A DNA stretch of 64,000 bases from Neoroseomonas marina (GTDB lineage Bacteria > Pseudomonadota > Alphaproteobacteria > Acetobacterales > Acetobacteraceae). Both the position numbers and the translations under genes were made by a program. Each line of letters starts with the position of its first letter. Position 1 is the stretch's first letter. A model generated the notes under the pieces. It saw only the letters and a program-made list of their open reading frames with translations. It was not told the DNA's origin and ran no database searches. The stretch is taken from positions 1 through 64,000 of the forward strand of contig NZ_JABBKX010000013.1 of assembly GCF_012927745.1 (NCBI RefSeq), written 5' to 3'. Below, piece by piece: positions 40,757-49,651 of this stretch.

Positions 40757-41716
40757 CTAGCGCGAGCAGGCGGCCCCGCCGAGGACGCAGAATGTCGCGC
40801 AATGCGGATGGTTGAGCGAAACGGGCCGCGACGCCTCGGCAAGGGTCGCGCCGACTTCGAAAGCGGGATCGTAGGGCAGCAGGGTGCAGGCGACGACCGT
40901 GGGTGCCGCGGCGCCGCGCCGCTTCACCACCATGCGGGCCGAGGCGCACATCATGCTGTCGGGCGATTTGCGCAGGATCCCCCAGCAGGCCTCGGTGATC
41001 TCGGGTACGTCGGCTTCGGCGTCCATCTCGGGGAACAGCATCAGGGCCACCGGATCGGCGGCGTCGACCGGGATGCCGTGGGCGGCGAAGAGCGCCGCAT
41101 AGCCGCGGCGCATCTCGGCCTCGTCCGCCCCGCCGAAGGCGGCGCGGCCGGCGACGTGGAGACCGAAGCCGTGCCGCGACAGCCAGTCGAGGCCTTCCAT
41201 CGTCCTGTCGAAGGTGCCCTCGCCACGTTCGAGGTCGTGCAGGGCGGCCTCGTGGTGGTCGAGCGAGACGCGAATCGTCAGCCGGTCGCCGAACGCGGCA
41301 CGCAGGTCGAGCAGCGCCGCCGCGTGGTTCATCATCGGCTTCATGGCATTGGTCAGCACCAGCGCACGCAGTCCACGGCCGAGCACGTCGCGGAGCATGG
41401 CGGGCAGGTCGCGGTTGAGGAAGGGCTCGCCGCCGGTGAAGCCGACCTCCTCGAGTGGCGTGCCGAGCGCGGCGGCCTCATCCAGACAGGCCGCGACCTC
41501 CTTCGCCGCGATGAAGGCGAGCGCGTCGTTGCGCGGGCTGCTCTCGATGTAGCAATTGCGGCAGGTGATGTTGCAGAGCGTACCGGTGTTGACCCAGAGC
41601 GTCCGGAGGCCGGTGAAGGCAACGACGGCACGTCGCTCACCCTTGGACGTCACGTCGGGGTCCTGGAACTTGGAGGGATCGAGCCGCTTGGGCGCGGCGG
41701 GAACGAGACCCGTCAC
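40757..41716 (-). CDS. Radical SAM protein, unknown substrate
   Basis: A GTG start at 41716 gives 319 residues. An in-frame ATG at 41785 would add 23 poorly conserved residues. The radical SAM cluster is C-NIT-C-RN-C (C48, C52, C55), followed by the SAM-binding VGFTGGEPFLN (about 91-101) and SLDHHEAALHDLERGEGTF. The C-terminal third has extra cysteines (EACWGI, MMCASAR, VVACTLLPYD, ATFCVLGGAACS) that could hold a second cluster in a SPASM-like region, which is inference. No obvious peptide substrate gene lies next to it. Divergent from hsp20. Confidence 0.8.
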   Translation of the reverse strand: MTGLVPAAPKRLDPSKFQDPDVTSKGERRAVVAFTGLRTLWVNTGTLCNITCRNCYIESSPRNDALAFIAAKEVAACLDEAAALGTPLEEVGFTGGEPFLNRDLPAMLRDVLGRGLRALVLTNAMKPMMNHAAALLDLRAAFGDRLTIRVSLDHHEAALHDLERGEGTFDRTMEGLDWLSRHGFGLHVAGRAAFGGADEAEMRRGYAALFAAHGIPVDAADPVALMLFPEMDAEADVPEITEACWGILRKSPDSMMCASARMVVKRRGAAAPTVVACTLLPYDPAFEVGATLAEASRPVSLNHPHCATFCVLGGAACSR

Positions 41717-41839
41717 GCAGCGGTGTCCGGTCCGATTGATCCGGGGCCATGCAGGCGGGCATGCCGATGCCCAGATGCGAAGCATCCGGCCAGGCCGGGT
41801 GACGACCCGGTGGGCCCTTTCGTCAGGAGGGATGACGTC

Positions 41840-42313
41840 ATGGTCTCGCGTATTCCCATGTCTCCATCCGGGTCTTCGCCGGATCTCTTTGGAACGTTAC
41901 AGCGCGAAGTGAACCGGGTGTTTGACCAGATGTTCGGTGGGGGTGGCGGCTTGGCAAGGGCCGGCGGCTTCGCGCCCTCGCTCGAGATGAAGGACACCGA
42001 CACGGGCCTGGTCATCACGGCCGAGTTGCCGGGCCTCGAGGAGAAGGATGTCGAGTTGTCGCTGGAAGGCGATCTGCTCACGCTTTCAGGTGAAAAGCGC
42101 CGCGAGACGGCCGAGGACAAGGGCGGATTCCACCTGTCGGAACGCAGCTATGGCGCTTTCCGCCGCAGCGTGCGCCTGCCCTGGGCGGCCGACCCGGCCA
42201 GGGCGAGCGCCAGCTTCGACAAGGGCGTGCTGACCGTGACGCTGGAGCGGCCGCCCGAAGCGAAACCGGTGACGAACCGCATCCCGATCGGCGGCGCCAA
42301 GCCGCCGGCCTGA
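41840..42313 (+). CDS. Hsp20 family small heat-shock protein
   Basis: 157-residue ATP-independent holdase. The ATG at 41840 follows AGGAGG by nine bases. The alpha-crystallin domain spans about 50-140, with ITAELPGLEEKDVELSLEGDLLTLSGEKR and the closing FDKGVLTVTLERP (each a standard strand pair). It begins with the usual DLFGTLQREVNRVFDQMF. The upstream open frame to 40511 is an antisense shadow of the radical SAM gene. It converges with cydC. Confidence 0.93.
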   Translation: MVSRIPMSPSGSSPDLFGTLQREVNRVFDQMFGGGGGLARAGGFAPSLEMKDTDTGLVITAELPGLEEKDVELSLEGDLLTLSGEKRRETAEDKGGFHLSERSYGAFRRSVRLPWAADPARASASFDKGVLTVTLERPPEAKPVTNRIPIGGAKPPA

Positions 42314-42320
42314 ACGCCCC

Positions 42321-43991
42321 TCAGCCGGTGGCCGGGATGGCCCGTCCCCCGGCAAGGCGCAGGATGCGGGTGGGGCGTTCGACGCCGATCAGGTGATGGA
42401 GGATGAGGATCACGCTGCGGCCGGCCGTCGCTTCGTCCAGTGTCTGCAGGAAGGCGCGTTCGGTATCGGCATCGAGGCCGGCGGCCGGTTCGTCGAGGAT
42501 CAGGACCGAGGCGGGCGAGAGCAGCGCGCGGGCGAGGGCCAGGCGCCGCCCCTGTCCCCCTGAGAAGCGCGTTCCGGCTTCGCCGCACAGCGTCTGCAGC
42601 CCATCCGGCAGCGACCGGACGAGGTCCCCGATCTGCGCGCGGTCGAGGGCACGCCAGAGTTCGGCATCGGTCGCGCCCGGCGCGGCGAGGCGCAGGTTCG
42701 CCGCGATGGTATCGTCGAACAGACGTGCATCCTGTGTCAGCCAGGTGATGCGACGGCGAACCTCGGCGGCCGGCAGCGAGGCGATATCGACACCGCCGAG
42801 CGTGATCCGCCCGGCCTGCGGTGCGGCGAACTTCAGCAGCAGCGCGGCCAGCGTGGACTTGCCGGTGCCCGAGGGGCCGAGCAGCGCGATCCGGGCGCCT
42901 TCGGGCACGTCGAGTTCGAGGTCCTCGAAGACCAGGCCGCGATCGTCGGCCCAGGCGAAACGCAGGCCGGTCACCTTGAGGGCATGGCCGGACGGCGCCG
43001 CTGCGGGCGCGGCCGGATCGGGGACGGGTTCGGGCGTGTCGGCGGCTTCGAAAAGGCGCCGCGCGCCGGCCCCGGCTGCCGCGAGCGCGGCCCCGGCGCG
43101 TGGCATGAGGCCGAGCGCCTCGGAGGCCGCGATGGCGAGGAAGACCGCCATCAGCCCGGCCGTCGCACCCGAGGGGCCGGCCGTGATGGCCCAGCCCAGG
43201 CTGCCGAGCAGCGCAGCCTGGACGAGCAGCGAGCCCGCCGCGCCACCCACGGCCGCCCGGCGCGACAGCGCCCGCTGCGCGGCGGCAAGCCCCGCGCCCT
43301 CCGCCGCGACGCGTGCGGCGGCGCGCGCTTCGCCATTGGCGGCGAGGGTGTCCTCGATGCCGGTCAGCGGGTCGACCACGGCGGCGCGGAGCGCGCCCTG
43401 CGCCCCGGCGGCAGCCTCACCGGCGCGCGCGGCGGCGGGAGCGAGCAGCAGCGGCAACAACAGCGCGGCGATGAGCGGCAGCGCCAGCACCGCCGCGAGC
43501 GCCGGTTCCGCCTCGCCGATGACGAGCGCCAGCGACAGCACGACCGCGAGCGCCGCCGTCCCGGGGACGATCACCCGCAGATAGAGGCCGTCGAGCGACT
43601 CGACGTCTGCGACCAGGCGCCCGAGCAGGTCGCCCGCGTGACGCAGGCCGAGGCCGCTCGGCAGGCGCTCCGCGAGGCGCGAGAAGAACCAGACGCGCAT
43701 GTCGGCGAGCGCCCGGAACGTCGCCTCGTGCGTGACCAGGCGTTCGAGGTAGCGCGCCACGGGGCGGAACAGCATGACCGGGCGCAGCCAGAGCAGCGCG
43801 GCGAGCGCCCCGCCAGCCAGCAGCACGGCACCGCTCTGGCCATGCGCGACGGCGCCGGCCACGACGCGCCCGGCCAGCGCCAGCAGCGCGACGCCCGCCA
43901 GGGCTGAGAGCGCCGCCACCAGCAGGCCGCCGACAAGCCAGACGCGGCGCGTCTGCCACAGGCCAAGGACGCGGAAGAGGTCGCGACGCAT
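42321..43991 (-). CDS. cydC: Heterodimeric ABC exporter subunit CydC
   Basis: Half of the CydDC transporter, which exports glutathione and cysteine to the periplasm and is needed for cytochrome bd assembly. From the ATG at 43991 it has 556 residues: six membrane helices (about 1-300), then an ATPase domain with Walker A GPSGTGKS, signature FSGGQGRRLALARALL and Walker B VLILDEPAAGLD. The ATG shares one base with the cydD stop (TGATG). A longer frame (to 45257) overlapping cydD is spurious. No cydAB genes are in the window. Confidence 0.92.
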   Translation of the reverse strand: MRRDLFRVLGLWQTRRVWLVGGLLVAALSALAGVALLALAGRVVAGAVAHGQSGAVLLAGGALAALLWLRPVMLFRPVARYLERLVTHEATFRALADMRVWFFSRLAERLPSGLGLRHAGDLLGRLVADVESLDGLYLRVIVPGTAALAVVLSLALVIGEAEPALAAVLALPLIAALLLPLLLAPAAARAGEAAAGAQGALRAAVVDPLTGIEDTLAANGEARAAARVAAEGAGLAAAQRALSRRAAVGGAAGSLLVQAALLGSLGWAITAGPSGATAGLMAVFLAIAASEALGLMPRAGAALAAAGAGARRLFEAADTPEPVPDPAAPAAAPSGHALKVTGLRFAWADDRGLVFEDLELDVPEGARIALLGPSGTGKSTLAALLLKFAAPQAGRITLGGVDIASLPAAEVRRRITWLTQDARLFDDTIAANLRLAAPGATDAELWRALDRAQIGDLVRSLPDGLQTLCGEAGTRFSGGQGRRLALARALLSPASVLILDEPAAGLDADTERAFLQTLDEATAGRSVILILHHLIGVERPTRILRLAGGRAIPATG

Positions 43992-45667
43992 CAGTTCCCC
44001 GCCATCCGGTCCGAGACGGCGCGGCCGCCCGACATTTCCAGGACGCGGCCGAAATACCCGCGCGCCGCCCGCGCATGGGTCGCGACGATGGCCGTCCGCC
44101 CGACGCAGAGCCGCCGCAGCGCATCGAGCACGGCCGCCTCGGTGCCCGGGTCGAGATGAGAGGTCGGTTCGTCGAGCAGCACCAGGGGCGTGTCGCGCAG
44201 GAAGGCGCGCGCGACCGCGACCCGCTGGGCCTGGCCACCGGACAGGCCGAAGCCGCCCTCCCCCACCAGCGTGTCGAGACCCTGCGGCAGGTCGGCCGCG
44301 AAATCCATCACCTGCGCCGCGCGCGCGGCGGCTTCGATGGCGGCGTCGTCGGCATCGGGGCGGGCGAAGCGGATGTTCTCGCGGATGGTGGCGCGGAAGA
44401 TGTGCGCGCGCTGGCCGACATAGGAGGAGAGGCGGCGGAGTTCGGCGGGCTTCAGCAAGGTGATGTCGTGGCCGTTGATGGCGACGCGCCCGCCATCGGG
44501 GCGGCGGAAGCCCATCAGGATCCGCAGCACGCTCGTCTTGCCGGAGCCCGAGGCGCCGGTCAGCAGCAGCGTCTCGCCCGGCAGGACGCGGAAGGACAGG
44601 CCGTCCAGCGCCGGCGGGCGGGAGGGATCGTAGGTCAGCCGGGCCTCGTGGAAGGTCACGGTGACCTTGGGGGGGATTTCCTCGAGCAGCAGGCCGGTGG
44701 GCTCCTCGCCCTCGAGCAGCGGGGCGAGGTCGGCCGCGGCGCCGCGGGCGGCGAGCTGTTCGTGATAGGCCGCGGCGAAGGCGCGCAGCGGCTGGAAGAA
44801 GACCGGCACCGCCAGCAGCGTGAACAGCGCCGCGACCGGGGCCGGATGCGTGCCGGCGACGAGGTGGCCGTGGCGGTAGGCGAGCGAGGCGATCGCCGTC
44901 GCCGCGATGAGTTCCATTGCGCCCGCGGAGAGGAAAGCGACGCGCAGCACGCGCATGGTGCGGACGCGCAGTTCCTCGGCGGCTTCGCGCAGGCGGCCGG
45001 CCTCGGCCTGCTGCTGGTTGAACAGCACGAGGGTCGGCAGGCCGCGCATGCGGTCGAGGAAGCGGCCCGACAGGCGCTGCAGCGCGGCGAACTGGCGGCG
45101 GCTGGCCGCGCCCGCGCCGATGCCGCTCATCGCCTGGGCAACCGGGACCATGATCCCGGCACCGAGCAGGATCAGGCCGCTGACGGGGTCGGCGACGGCG
45201 GCCGCACCGGCGACGAGCAGCGGGCCCAGGACCGCGAGCGCGGCGGCCGGGAGCCAACGGGCGAAGTAGCCTTCCAGGGCCTCGACGCGCTCGACGACGA
45301 GGGCGCTTTTCTCGCCGACCGCGCGGTCATCGGCTGGGCCGGCGGCGAGCAGGCGGCCGAAGGCGGCGGCGCGGAGTCGCGCCTTGGCGTCCTCGCCGGC
45401 CGCGACCTGGGCGCGTTCCTGCGCGACGCCCAAAGCCGCCATCAGCAGGGCGAGGACCGCCGCCGCGGCGAGGTCGGCCCAGCCGGCGTCGGCCCGCCCC
45501 AGCAGGGTCGCGAGCAGGCGGGCAATGAGCCAGGCCTGCGCAACGCCGCAGGCGGCGATGCCGAGACCGAGCAGGATCGGAGCCAGGAGGCGGGCGCGCT
45601 CGGTGCGCGCTTCCCGGCGGAGGAGCTGCGCGGCACCGGCCTCCACGCCCCGCGGTGGGGAAGCCAT
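43991..45667 (-). CDS. cydD: Heterodimeric ABC exporter subunit CydD
   Basis: Partner of CydC. 558 residues with an N-terminal ABC transporter membrane domain (about 25-310), then the nucleotide-binding domain with Walker A TGASGSGKTS (about 372-381), signature LSGGQAQRVAVARAFL and Walker B LVLLDEPTSHLD. Translationally coupled to cydC by a one-base stop/start overlap. Divergent from the deacetylase gene. Confidence 0.92.
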   Translation of the reverse strand: MASPPRGVEAGAAQLLRREARTERARLLAPILLGLGIAACGVAQAWLIARLLATLLGRADAGWADLAAAAVLALLMAALGVAQERAQVAAGEDAKARLRAAAFGRLLAAGPADDRAVGEKSALVVERVEALEGYFARWLPAAALAVLGPLLVAGAAAVADPVSGLILLGAGIMVPVAQAMSGIGAGAASRRQFAALQRLSGRFLDRMRGLPTLVLFNQQQAEAGRLREAAEELRVRTMRVLRVAFLSAGAMELIAATAIASLAYRHGHLVAGTHPAPVAALFTLLAVPVFFQPLRAFAAAYHEQLAARGAAADLAPLLEGEEPTGLLLEEIPPKVTVTFHEARLTYDPSRPPALDGLSFRVLPGETLLLTGASGSGKTSVLRILMGFRRPDGGRVAINGHDITLLKPAELRRLSSYVGQRAHIFRATIRENIRFARPDADDAAIEAAARAAQVMDFAADLPQGLDTLVGEGGFGLSGGQAQRVAVARAFLRDTPLVLLDEPTSHLDPGTEAAVLDALRRLCVGRTAIVATHARAARGYFGRVLEMSGGRAVSDRMAGN

Positions 45668-45763
45668 GCCGCTCTCTTAGGCGAAAGCCCGCCGCACCGC
45701 CACGGCCCCCGTCTTGCTGGAACGGCAGGTCAGCCCCATCAGGGGCGTTGCAGGAGAGATACG

Positions 45764-46657
45764 ATGCTGCCGACCCATGGGCGCTACGACTACCACCCCT
45801 GGCCGACCCGCCGCGCCTATGCCTGGCCGGGGGATGCGCGTCTCGCGGTCTATCTCGGCGTCAATCTTGAGCATTTCGCCTTCGGGGAGGGGCTGGGCGC
45901 GGAGCTGGCGCCGGGAGGGCCCCACCCCGACGTCCTGAACTTCGCCTGGCGGGACTACGGGAATCGCGTCGGTGCCTGGCGGCTGATCGAGCTGCTGGAC
46001 GAATTCGCCCTGCCGGCGACCGTGCTGCTGAACAGCGCGATGTACGACTACGCGCCTGCGCTCGTCGCCGCCCATCGCGCGCGGGGCGACGAGATCGCGG
46101 GGCATGGACGGACCAATTCCGAGCGGCAATCCGTCCTGCCGGAGGAGGAGGAGCGTCGCCTGATCGCCGAAAGCACGGCGGCCATCCTGCGGCACGAGGG
46201 CCGGGCACCGCGCGGTTGGCTGTCGCCCTGGATCGCCGAGAGCCACGCGACGCCGGACCTGCTGGCCGAGGCCGGCTACGCCTACACGCTCAACTGGTGC
46301 GCTGACGACGCGCCGATCTGGATGCGGACGAGCAGCGGCCGGCTGCTCGCCATCCCCTACCCGCAGGAGATCAACGACGTCCCGGCGATCGTCGCGCGCA
46401 AGGATGCCGCCTCGCAGTTCGCCGACATGATCGTCGACGATTTCGAGGAAAGGCTCCGGCAGGTGCGCGACGGCTTGCCGCAGGTGATGGGCATCGCCCT
46501 GCATCCCTATCTGGTCGGCCAGCCGCATCGGCTGCGACCGTTGCGCCGCGCCCTGACGCATCTTTCCGCGTGCCGGGGCGTTGTCTGGATCACCACAGCG
46601 GGCGGGGTGCTGGACCATGTGGCCACGCTGCCGCCCGGAACCATACCGGGAGACTGA
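45764..46657 (+). CDS. Polysaccharide deacetylase family protein (PuuE/allantoinase-like)
   Basis: 297-residue NodB-fold (CE4-like) protein. AGGAGAG precedes the ATG at 45764. LAVYLGVNLEHFAFGEG (about 27-43) corresponds to the first catalytic strand, PATVLLNSAMYDYAP (about 85-99) and DEIAGHGRTNSE (about 109-120, metal His region) follow, then GWLSPWIAESHATPDLLAEAGY and a terminal ALHPYLVGQPHR (active-site His). This resembles the PuuE-type branch that acts on small amides such as allantoin more than chitin deacetylases, but the substrate is not certain. The stop is one base from the lipocalin start. Confidence 0.82.
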   Translation: MLPTHGRYDYHPWPTRRAYAWPGDARLAVYLGVNLEHFAFGEGLGAELAPGGPHPDVLNFAWRDYGNRVGAWRLIELLDEFALPATVLLNSAMYDYAPALVAAHRARGDEIAGHGRTNSERQSVLPEEEERRLIAESTAAILRHEGRAPRGWLSPWIAESHATPDLLAEAGYAYTLNWCADDAPIWMRTSSGRLLAIPYPQEINDVPAIVARKDAASQFADMIVDDFEERLRQVRDGLPQVMGIALHPYLVGQPHRLRPLRRALTHLSACRGVVWITTAGGVLDHVATLPPGTIPGD

Positions 46658-46658
46658 C

Positions 46659-47183
46659 ATGCGCCTGGGGATCGCTGCCCTCGCCCTGCTCGCCGCTGCC
46701 TGCACGACCGAACCCGGTCCCGGCACGCCGCGGACGGTCGGGTCCGTCGACCTCCAGCGCTATGCCGGCACCTGGCACGAGGTCGCGCGCTTCCCGACCT
46801 CCTTCCAGGACAATGCGCGGCTGCGCTGCGAAGGCGTGACCGCGACCTACACGCTGCGGTCGGATGGCAAGCTGGAGGTGGTCAACCGCTGCCGGAATGC
46901 GCTCGACAACGGGCGGGAGAAGGTTGCGAACGGCGTCGCGTACAGCGCCGCGCCGACGAATGACCGGCTGCGCGTGTCGTTCTTCTGGCCCTTCTACGGG
47001 GACTACTGGGTGATCGGGCTCGACCCGGACTACCGGTGGGCCGTCGTCGGGGCGCCGGACCGCGACTACCTGTGGATCCTCTCGCGCGACGCGGCGATGT
47101 CGACGGCCGACTACACGACCGCCGTCGCCATCGCGCGGCGGGAAGGCTTCGACGTCAGCCGCCTGCGCCGCTCGGCGCCCTGA
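46659..47183 (+). CDS. Bacterial lipocalin (Blc-like lipoprotein)
   Basis: 174-residue outer-membrane lipoprotein with lipobox LLAAAC (cysteine about residue 15). The lipocalin domain shows the signature GTWHEVARFPTSFQ (about 39-52), the second motif GLDPDYRWAVVGAPDRDYLWILSR (about 122-145 in two parts) and the closing arginine region. Blc-type proteins bind lysophospholipids. The ATG lies one base after the deacetylase stop, so they are cotranscribed. Confidence 0.92.
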   Translation: MRLGIAALALLAAACTTEPGPGTPRTVGSVDLQRYAGTWHEVARFPTSFQDNARLRCEGVTATYTLRSDGKLEVVNRCRNALDNGREKVANGVAYSAAPTNDRLRVSFFWPFYGDYWVIGLDPDYRWAVVGAPDRDYLWILSRDAAMSTADYTTAVAIARREGFDVSRLRRSAP

Positions 47184-47189
47184 CCCGTC

Positions 47190-48734
47190 TCAGCGGCCGC
47201 GCGACGGCGTCAGCAGGACGTCGAAGGCACCGGCGCCCGAGCCGATGACGGAGGCGCGGAGGAACAGGTTGCCCTTGCGGTCCGACGGCACGACCAGGCG
47301 CGATGCCAGGCCGTCCCCGCCGTCGTCGTCCTCCGCCAGCACGCGGCCCGCTTCGTCGATGATCTCGAGCACGGTGTCGGTGCCGTCGCGAAGGTTCTCG
47401 GTGACCGCGACATGGTCACCAGGGGGCAGCCGGAAGACCGCCGCCTCGCCGCGCCGCAGGCGGACCGGCACGCGAACGCCGCGTTCCAGCGGCGGCGCGG
47501 CCAGCGCCTGCGCGATCGACAACGGCACGGGCGCGCCCGAGGAAGCATCCGCCTCGACCACGAGATCGAAGCCGCCCGTCGCATCCCCGAGCAGGCTCGC
47601 CCGGATAAAGAGCGGCCGCCGTTCGCTGGCCGGCACTTCGAGGCGGGAGGCGAGGCCGCCGCCGCCATCGTCGTCGTCCGCGATCTCCTGCCCCTCGGCA
47701 TTGATCAGCGAGAGGACGGTGTCGGCCCCGCGGCGAAGGTTGCGGGTCAGCACCGCGATGTCCCCATCGGGCAGCCGGTAATAGGCCGCCTGGCCGCGGC
47801 GGAGCAGCAGCGACACGGACTGGCCGACCTCGAGCGCGGGCGCGGCCGATGCCTCGCGCAGGCTGCGCGGGAAGGGCGGCGTGGCCGGGGTCGTGTCGGG
47901 CAGCACCACGACCTCGAAGACGCCGGCGCCGCCGGCGATCGACCGGGCGCGGAGGAAGACCGGGCGGCGCTGGCCGGCCGGGATCTCGACGCGCGAGGCG
48001 AGGTTTTCCTCCCCGCTGTCGTCGTCCTCCGCAATGTCGCGGCCGTTGGCATCGAGCAGGGTCAGGGTCGTGTCGGTGCCCGGCTGCAGGGCGCGTGTCA
48101 GCGCAACCAGGTCCTGGCGCGCGGCCGGGAGCCGGAAATAGGCCTCCTGCCGGCCCCGGAGGGTGACGGAGACAGCCTGCCCCACGATCAGTTCGGGCCG
48201 CGTCGCCGCTTCGGCGAGGGTTCGGGCGGGGGCCGAGGGATCCACGGGCGGCGCGGCCTCGAGCACCAGTTCGAAGCGGCCGGCCGCATCCTCGAGAATG
48301 CCGACGCGCAGGTAGAGGGGGCCACCCTGATCCGCCGCGACCTCGAGCCGCGAGGCGAGCGTCTCGTCCCCGCCGTCATCGTCCTCCGCCAGGATGCGGC
48401 CCTGGGCATCGAGCAGCGCCATGACCGTATCGGTCCCGCGCGCCAGGCGCCGGGTCTGCGCGATGACGTCGCCGCCGGCCTCCGGCAGTCGGAAGAAGGC
48501 CGACTGGCCCGGGCCGAGATCGACGTCGACGGTCGCGCCGAGCGCGAGCGGCGGCAGCAGCGCGGCATCCGCGAGGTCGAGCGCAAACGGTGCCGCGGGG
48601 CTTGCCTGCGCCGGCTGGGGGGGCGGTGCCGCGCGCTGGGCGAGCGCCGGCGGCGCTGCCAGCAGGGCTGCGCCGAGGAGCGCGAGGCCGGTGCGACGGA
48701 GCGTGCGAAGCCGCCGGCTGGTCTGGTCGTGCAT
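47190..48734 (-). CDS. Secreted protein with four tandem PPC-like repeats
   Basis: From the ATG at 48734, 514 residues with a signal peptide (about 1-33, ending ALAQ) and four homologous beta-sandwich repeats at about 52-160, 170-278, 290-394 and 405-508. Each repeat has an AYFRLP-type strand, a TDTVLxLxDAxG element, an acidic EDDDGG loop (two Asp-rich residues that could hold calcium), LASRLEVPA and an FLRA...FDLVV end. This resembles bacterial pre-peptidase C-terminal (PPC) domains, but no protease is attached. Likely periplasmic or secreted, ligand unknown. The longer frame to 49586 is a shadow of the GNAT gene. Confidence 0.78.
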   Translation of the reverse strand: MHDQTSRRLRTLRRTGLALLGAALLAAPPALAQRAAPPPQPAQASPAAPFALDLADAALLPPLALGATVDVDLGPGQSAFFRLPEAGGDVIAQTRRLARGTDTVMALLDAQGRILAEDDDGGDETLASRLEVAADQGGPLYLRVGILEDAAGRFELVLEAAPPVDPSAPARTLAEAATRPELIVGQAVSVTLRGRQEAYFRLPAARQDLVALTRALQPGTDTTLTLLDANGRDIAEDDDSGEENLASRVEIPAGQRRPVFLRARSIAGGAGVFEVVVLPDTTPATPPFPRSLREASAAPALEVGQSVSLLLRRGQAAYYRLPDGDIAVLTRNLRRGADTVLSLINAEGQEIADDDDGGGGLASRLEVPASERRPLFIRASLLGDATGGFDLVVEADASSGAPVPLSIAQALAAPPLERGVRVPVRLRRGEAAVFRLPPGDHVAVTENLRDGTDTVLEIIDEAGRVLAEDDDGGDGLASRLVVPSDRKGNLFLRASVIGSGAGAFDVLLTPSRGR

Positions 48735-48811
48735 CGTCGCGGCATCCCTCGTCTGGCGCGGCCGCAGGGCTAGCCCCGGCGCGTGAAGCCGGTCAACCGC
48801 GCAGCCGAGTC

Positions 48812-49651
48812 TCAGCCGAGTTCGAAGGTGGTGATGCCGTAGATGTGCACCAGCGGCAGGTCCGGCGCGGGGCCGGCATACATGCGCGCCGTCTCGAAGG
48901 CCGGGGCCATGCCGGCGGCCGTCGCCATGGCGATGGCGTCCGCATTGGGCTCGGGCAGGTCGAGGAAGACGGGACCCGGCGGGGCGGCGTCGAGCAGCGC
49001 AGAGAACAGCGCGCGGGCCGCCGCCGGGGTTTCGGCGAAGAGCGGCCCGATCTTCGATCCGTCCCGGCAGGGACGCAGGACCCCGTAGCCCAGCAGGCCG
49101 GCAGGACCGGTCGCCGCGACGGCGACATGGCCGGGTGCGGTGATCCAGGCGCGCAGGAAGGAGTTGCGCGGGGCGGGGAAGAAGCGGCGGTCGTAGGCCG
49201 CGAGTGTCGCGAAGGGGATCGCGGCAAGCGCGACGATCGGCGGCGCGTCCTCGACCGGTGGCGCAACAGGCGCGGCCGCGCCGTAGCGGACGTTGCGATG
49301 GACCAGGGTGAAGCCGGATGTCCGGTAGTTCGCCTGCTGCGCCACCACGCCGTCGAGCCCGACCACGCCCGGTTGCAGCCTTGCCATCGCCGCCCGCCAC
49401 AGCGCCATGCCATGGCCGCGGCCACGGAATTCCGCACGCACGATGTAGAAGCCGAGGAAGCCGAAGCCGCCCGGATAGCGCACGGCCGAGACGCAGCCGG
49501 CCGGCGTGCCGTCGACCTCCCCGACCAGGAAGCCGTCCGGGTCCGCCGCGTGGAAGCATGCGGCGTCGGCGAGGCCGGGGTTCCAACCCTCGGCGGCAGC
49601 CCAGTCGAGGGCGAGGGCCAGGTCCTCGCGCGTCATGCTGCGGATCTGCAT
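48812..49651 (-). CDS. GNAT family N-acetyltransferase (double-domain, YitH-like)
   Basis: 279 residues from the ATG at 49651. The N-terminal half is a GNAT domain with the acetyl-CoA loop RGRGHGMALWRAAMARL (about 75-91) after GFGFLGFYIVRAEFRG. The C-terminal half (about 140-275) is a second acetyltransferase-like domain of the Acetyltransf_18 type (AYDRRFFPAPRNSFLRAWI, then GSKIGPLFAETP). The acceptor is unknown. The ATG shares one base with the stop of the upstream SDR gene (TGATG). Confidence 0.85.
   Translation of the reverse strand: MQIRSMTREDLALALDWAAAEGWNPGLADAACFHAADPDGFLVGEVDGTPAGCVSAVRYPGGFGFLGFYIVRAEFRGRGHGMALWRAAMARLQPGVVGLDGVVAQQANYRTSGFTLVHRNVRYGAAAPVAPPVEDAPPIVALAAIPFATLAAYDRRFFPAPRNSFLRAWITAPGHVAVAATGPAGLLGYGVLRPCRDGSKIGPLFAETPAAARALFSALLDAAPPGPVFLDLPEPNADAIAMATAAGMAPAFETARMYAGPAPDLPLVHIYGITTFELG

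Noticed and set aside
42321..45257. A 978-codon minus-strand frame that would fuse cydC to an upstream extension
   Set aside because: The first 420 codons lie within cydD in another frame and are Arg/Pro-rich. The true CydC start (MRRDLFRVLG) at 43991 overlaps the cydD stop by one base.
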